A DNA stretch of 64,000 nucleotides from Paenibacillus sp. FSL R5-0912 (GTDB taxonomy: Bacteria; Bacillota; Bacilli; Paenibacillales; Paenibacillaceae): NCBI RefSeq assembly GCF_000758605.1, contig NZ_CP009282.1, positions 1,488,001-1,552,000 of the forward strand, in the 5' to 3' direction. Shown here in pieces: positions 63,028 through 64,000 of this stretch. Numbering within the stretch: the stretch's first letter is position 1; every line of letters starts with the position of its first letter. A program made the translations under genes and the position numbers. Under the pieces are notes generated by a model. It saw only the letters and a program-made list of their open reading frames with translations, had not been told where the DNA came from and did not search any database.

Positions 63028-64000
63028 ATGCGGAAAATATATGTGTTCGACACGACGCTGCGTGACGGAGAGCAGTCACCGGGTGTGAACCTCAACACGC
63101 GCGAGAAGGTGGAAATCGCCTATCAGCTGGAGAAGCTGGGAATTGACCGGATGGAAGCTGGATTCCCTGCGGCTTCACCCGGAGATCTGGCTGCGGTTAA
63201 CGCAGTGGCCAGAGCCGTGAAGAACGTCACTTTGATTGGCCTCTCCCGTTCTAGAGAGAGTGATATCGATGCGGTTAAGGAAGCGCTGCAGGGTGCACAG
63301 GATCCTTGTATTCATATTTTTCTTGCTACATCACCGATTCACCGCCAGCACAAGCTCCGTATGGATAAAGCACAGGTACTGGAAACTGCGCAGTCGGCTA
63401 TCCGTTATGCCAAGAAATATTTCCCCAAGCTGGAGTTCTCTTTGGAGGATGCCGGCCGGACAGAACGTGATTTCATGGCTGAAATGGTGTCGATGGCGAT
63501 CCGTGAAGGTGCCAATGTGGTGAACATCCCTGACACTGTGGGCTATTTGAATCCTTCGGAATACGGAGCTATTTTCAAATTCCTGAAGGATACGGTGCCT
63601 GATATCGAACGTGTACAGCTCAGTGCACATTGTCATAATGATCTGGGGATGGCCACCGCCAATACGCTGGCTGCCATTCAGAATGGTGCGGATCAGATCG
63701 AAGGGACCATTAACGGCATTGGTGAGCGGGCAGGAAATACAGCGATTGAAGAGGTAGCTCTGGCGCTGGAGACCCGGAGCGAATTTTTTGACGCCAAAAC
63801 TTCACTGGTCCTGTCGGAAATATCCCGTACCAGCCGCTTGGTCAGCAAGCTGACCGGGATGGTAGTGCCCGGGAATAAAGCCATCGTCGGTGCCAACGCC
63901 TTCGCCCATGAATCCGGTATTCATCAGGATGGCATGCTGAAGGAGAAGACCACCTACGAGATCATGACACCTGAAACGATCGGCCTCAAAGAGAGCAAGC
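63028..64000 (+). CDS. leuA: 2-isopropylmalate synthase, N-terminal part (continues past the window)
   Basis: 324 codons visible, open to the window end. It condenses acetyl-CoA and 2-oxoisovalerate in the first committed step of leucine synthesis. The start is ATG at 63028 after CAGGAGG. HMGL-like TIM barrel: [18 protein letters not shown] (catalytic Arg and metal Asp), [28 protein letters not shown] (metal His) and [11 protein letters not shown] near the end. The C-terminal LeuA dimer regulatory domain lies outside. leuC, leuD and leuB would be expected next. Confidence 0.96.
   Translation, partial: MRKIYVFDTTLRDGEQSPGVNLNTREKVEIAYQLEKLGIDRMEAGFPAASPGDLAAVNAVARAVKNVTLIGLSRSRESDIDAVKEALQGAQDPCIHIFLATSPIHRQHKLRMDKAQVLETAQSAIRYAKKYFPKLEFSLEDAGRTERDFMAEMVSMAIREGANVVNIPDTVGYLNPSEYGAIFKFLKDTVPDIERVQLSAHCHNDLGMATANTLAAIQNGADQIEGTINGIGERAGNTAIEEVALALETRSEFFDAKTSLVLSEISRTSRLVSKLTGMVVPGNKAIVGANAFAHESGIHQDGMLKEKTTYEIMTPETIGLKESK

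Overview
The window looks like chromosome of a Paenibacillus-type, spore-forming Firmicute. Reasons: moderately GC-rich coding sequence with strong AGGAGG-type ribosome binding sites and frequent GTG/TTG starts; a gerA-type germinant receptor operon; a Leu-type T-box in front of ilvB-ilvN-ilvC-leuA; the infC-rpmI-rplT operon with an AUU start and a terminator in its leader; and many genes with Bacillus-lineage relatives (CsaA, YqkE, YtqA/MnmM, a YufNOPQ-like transporter). Genus is inferred from gene content; no rRNA or tRNA gene was seen.

Layout. 1-924: end of cobQ and a YnfA-like membrane protein. 1110-2641: an apparently intact IS3-family element with a -1 frameshift site. 2.7-8.2 kb: chemoreceptor, a preQ1-riboswitch-controlled queuosine precursor transporter, an M24 peptidase and a PQQ-type sugar dehydrogenase lipoprotein. 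8.2-11.5 kb: repeat-bearing intergenic DNA, csaA, an SDR oxidoreductase, an acetyltransferase, an HxlR regulator and yqkE. 11.5-14.6 kb: a promoter, a 20-codon ORF, three hairpins ending in a terminator, then rtcB and a Bcs1-like AAA+ ATPase. 14.7-18.4 kb: an ECF sigma/anti-sigma pair, a phosphodiesterase, an acetyltransferase and a HAD phosphatase. 18.5-28.8 kb: apbE, a TetR regulator, an SGNH hydrolase, two glycosyltransferases, a FrnE-like DsbA protein, oleate hydratase and its neighbouring TetR regulator.

28.8-35.2 kb: small unknown genes, an RluA-type pseudouridine synthase and the gerA/gerB/gerC-type operon with a fourth small two-helix membrane protein. 35.4-41.1 kb: recQ, a B12-binding radical SAM protein, and a more AT-rich stretch with a histidine phosphatase and an unusual P-loop NTPase. 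41.5-45.7 kb (minus strand): alpha/beta hydrolase, manA, and a ytqA-mnmM-VOC operon (ytqA and mnmM for tRNA wobble-uridine modification). 45.9-50.7 kb: small unknown gene, a roughly 105-nt palindromic MITE candidate, trmB, and lipid/envelope genes (UgtP-like glycosyltransferase, PAP2 phosphatase, GT2 glycosyltransferase). 50.7-52.2 kb: infC operon. 52.2-58 kb: thioesterase and a four-gene BMP-type nucleoside ABC transporter. 58-64 kb: a small protein with an Sm-like head and a Gly/Tyr/Pro-rich tail, an acetyltransferase, and the T-box-controlled ilv-leu operon, which runs off the end in leuA.

Most of the window is ordinary core genome. The parts most worth a second look are the terminated small-ORF/hairpin transcript in front of rtcB-AAA, a dispersed about 24-nt repeat with about 52-nt phasing (22.4 and 41.2 kb), the palindromic element at 46.3 kb, the Sm-like/GYP-rich protein, and the structured ilvN-ilvC spacer.
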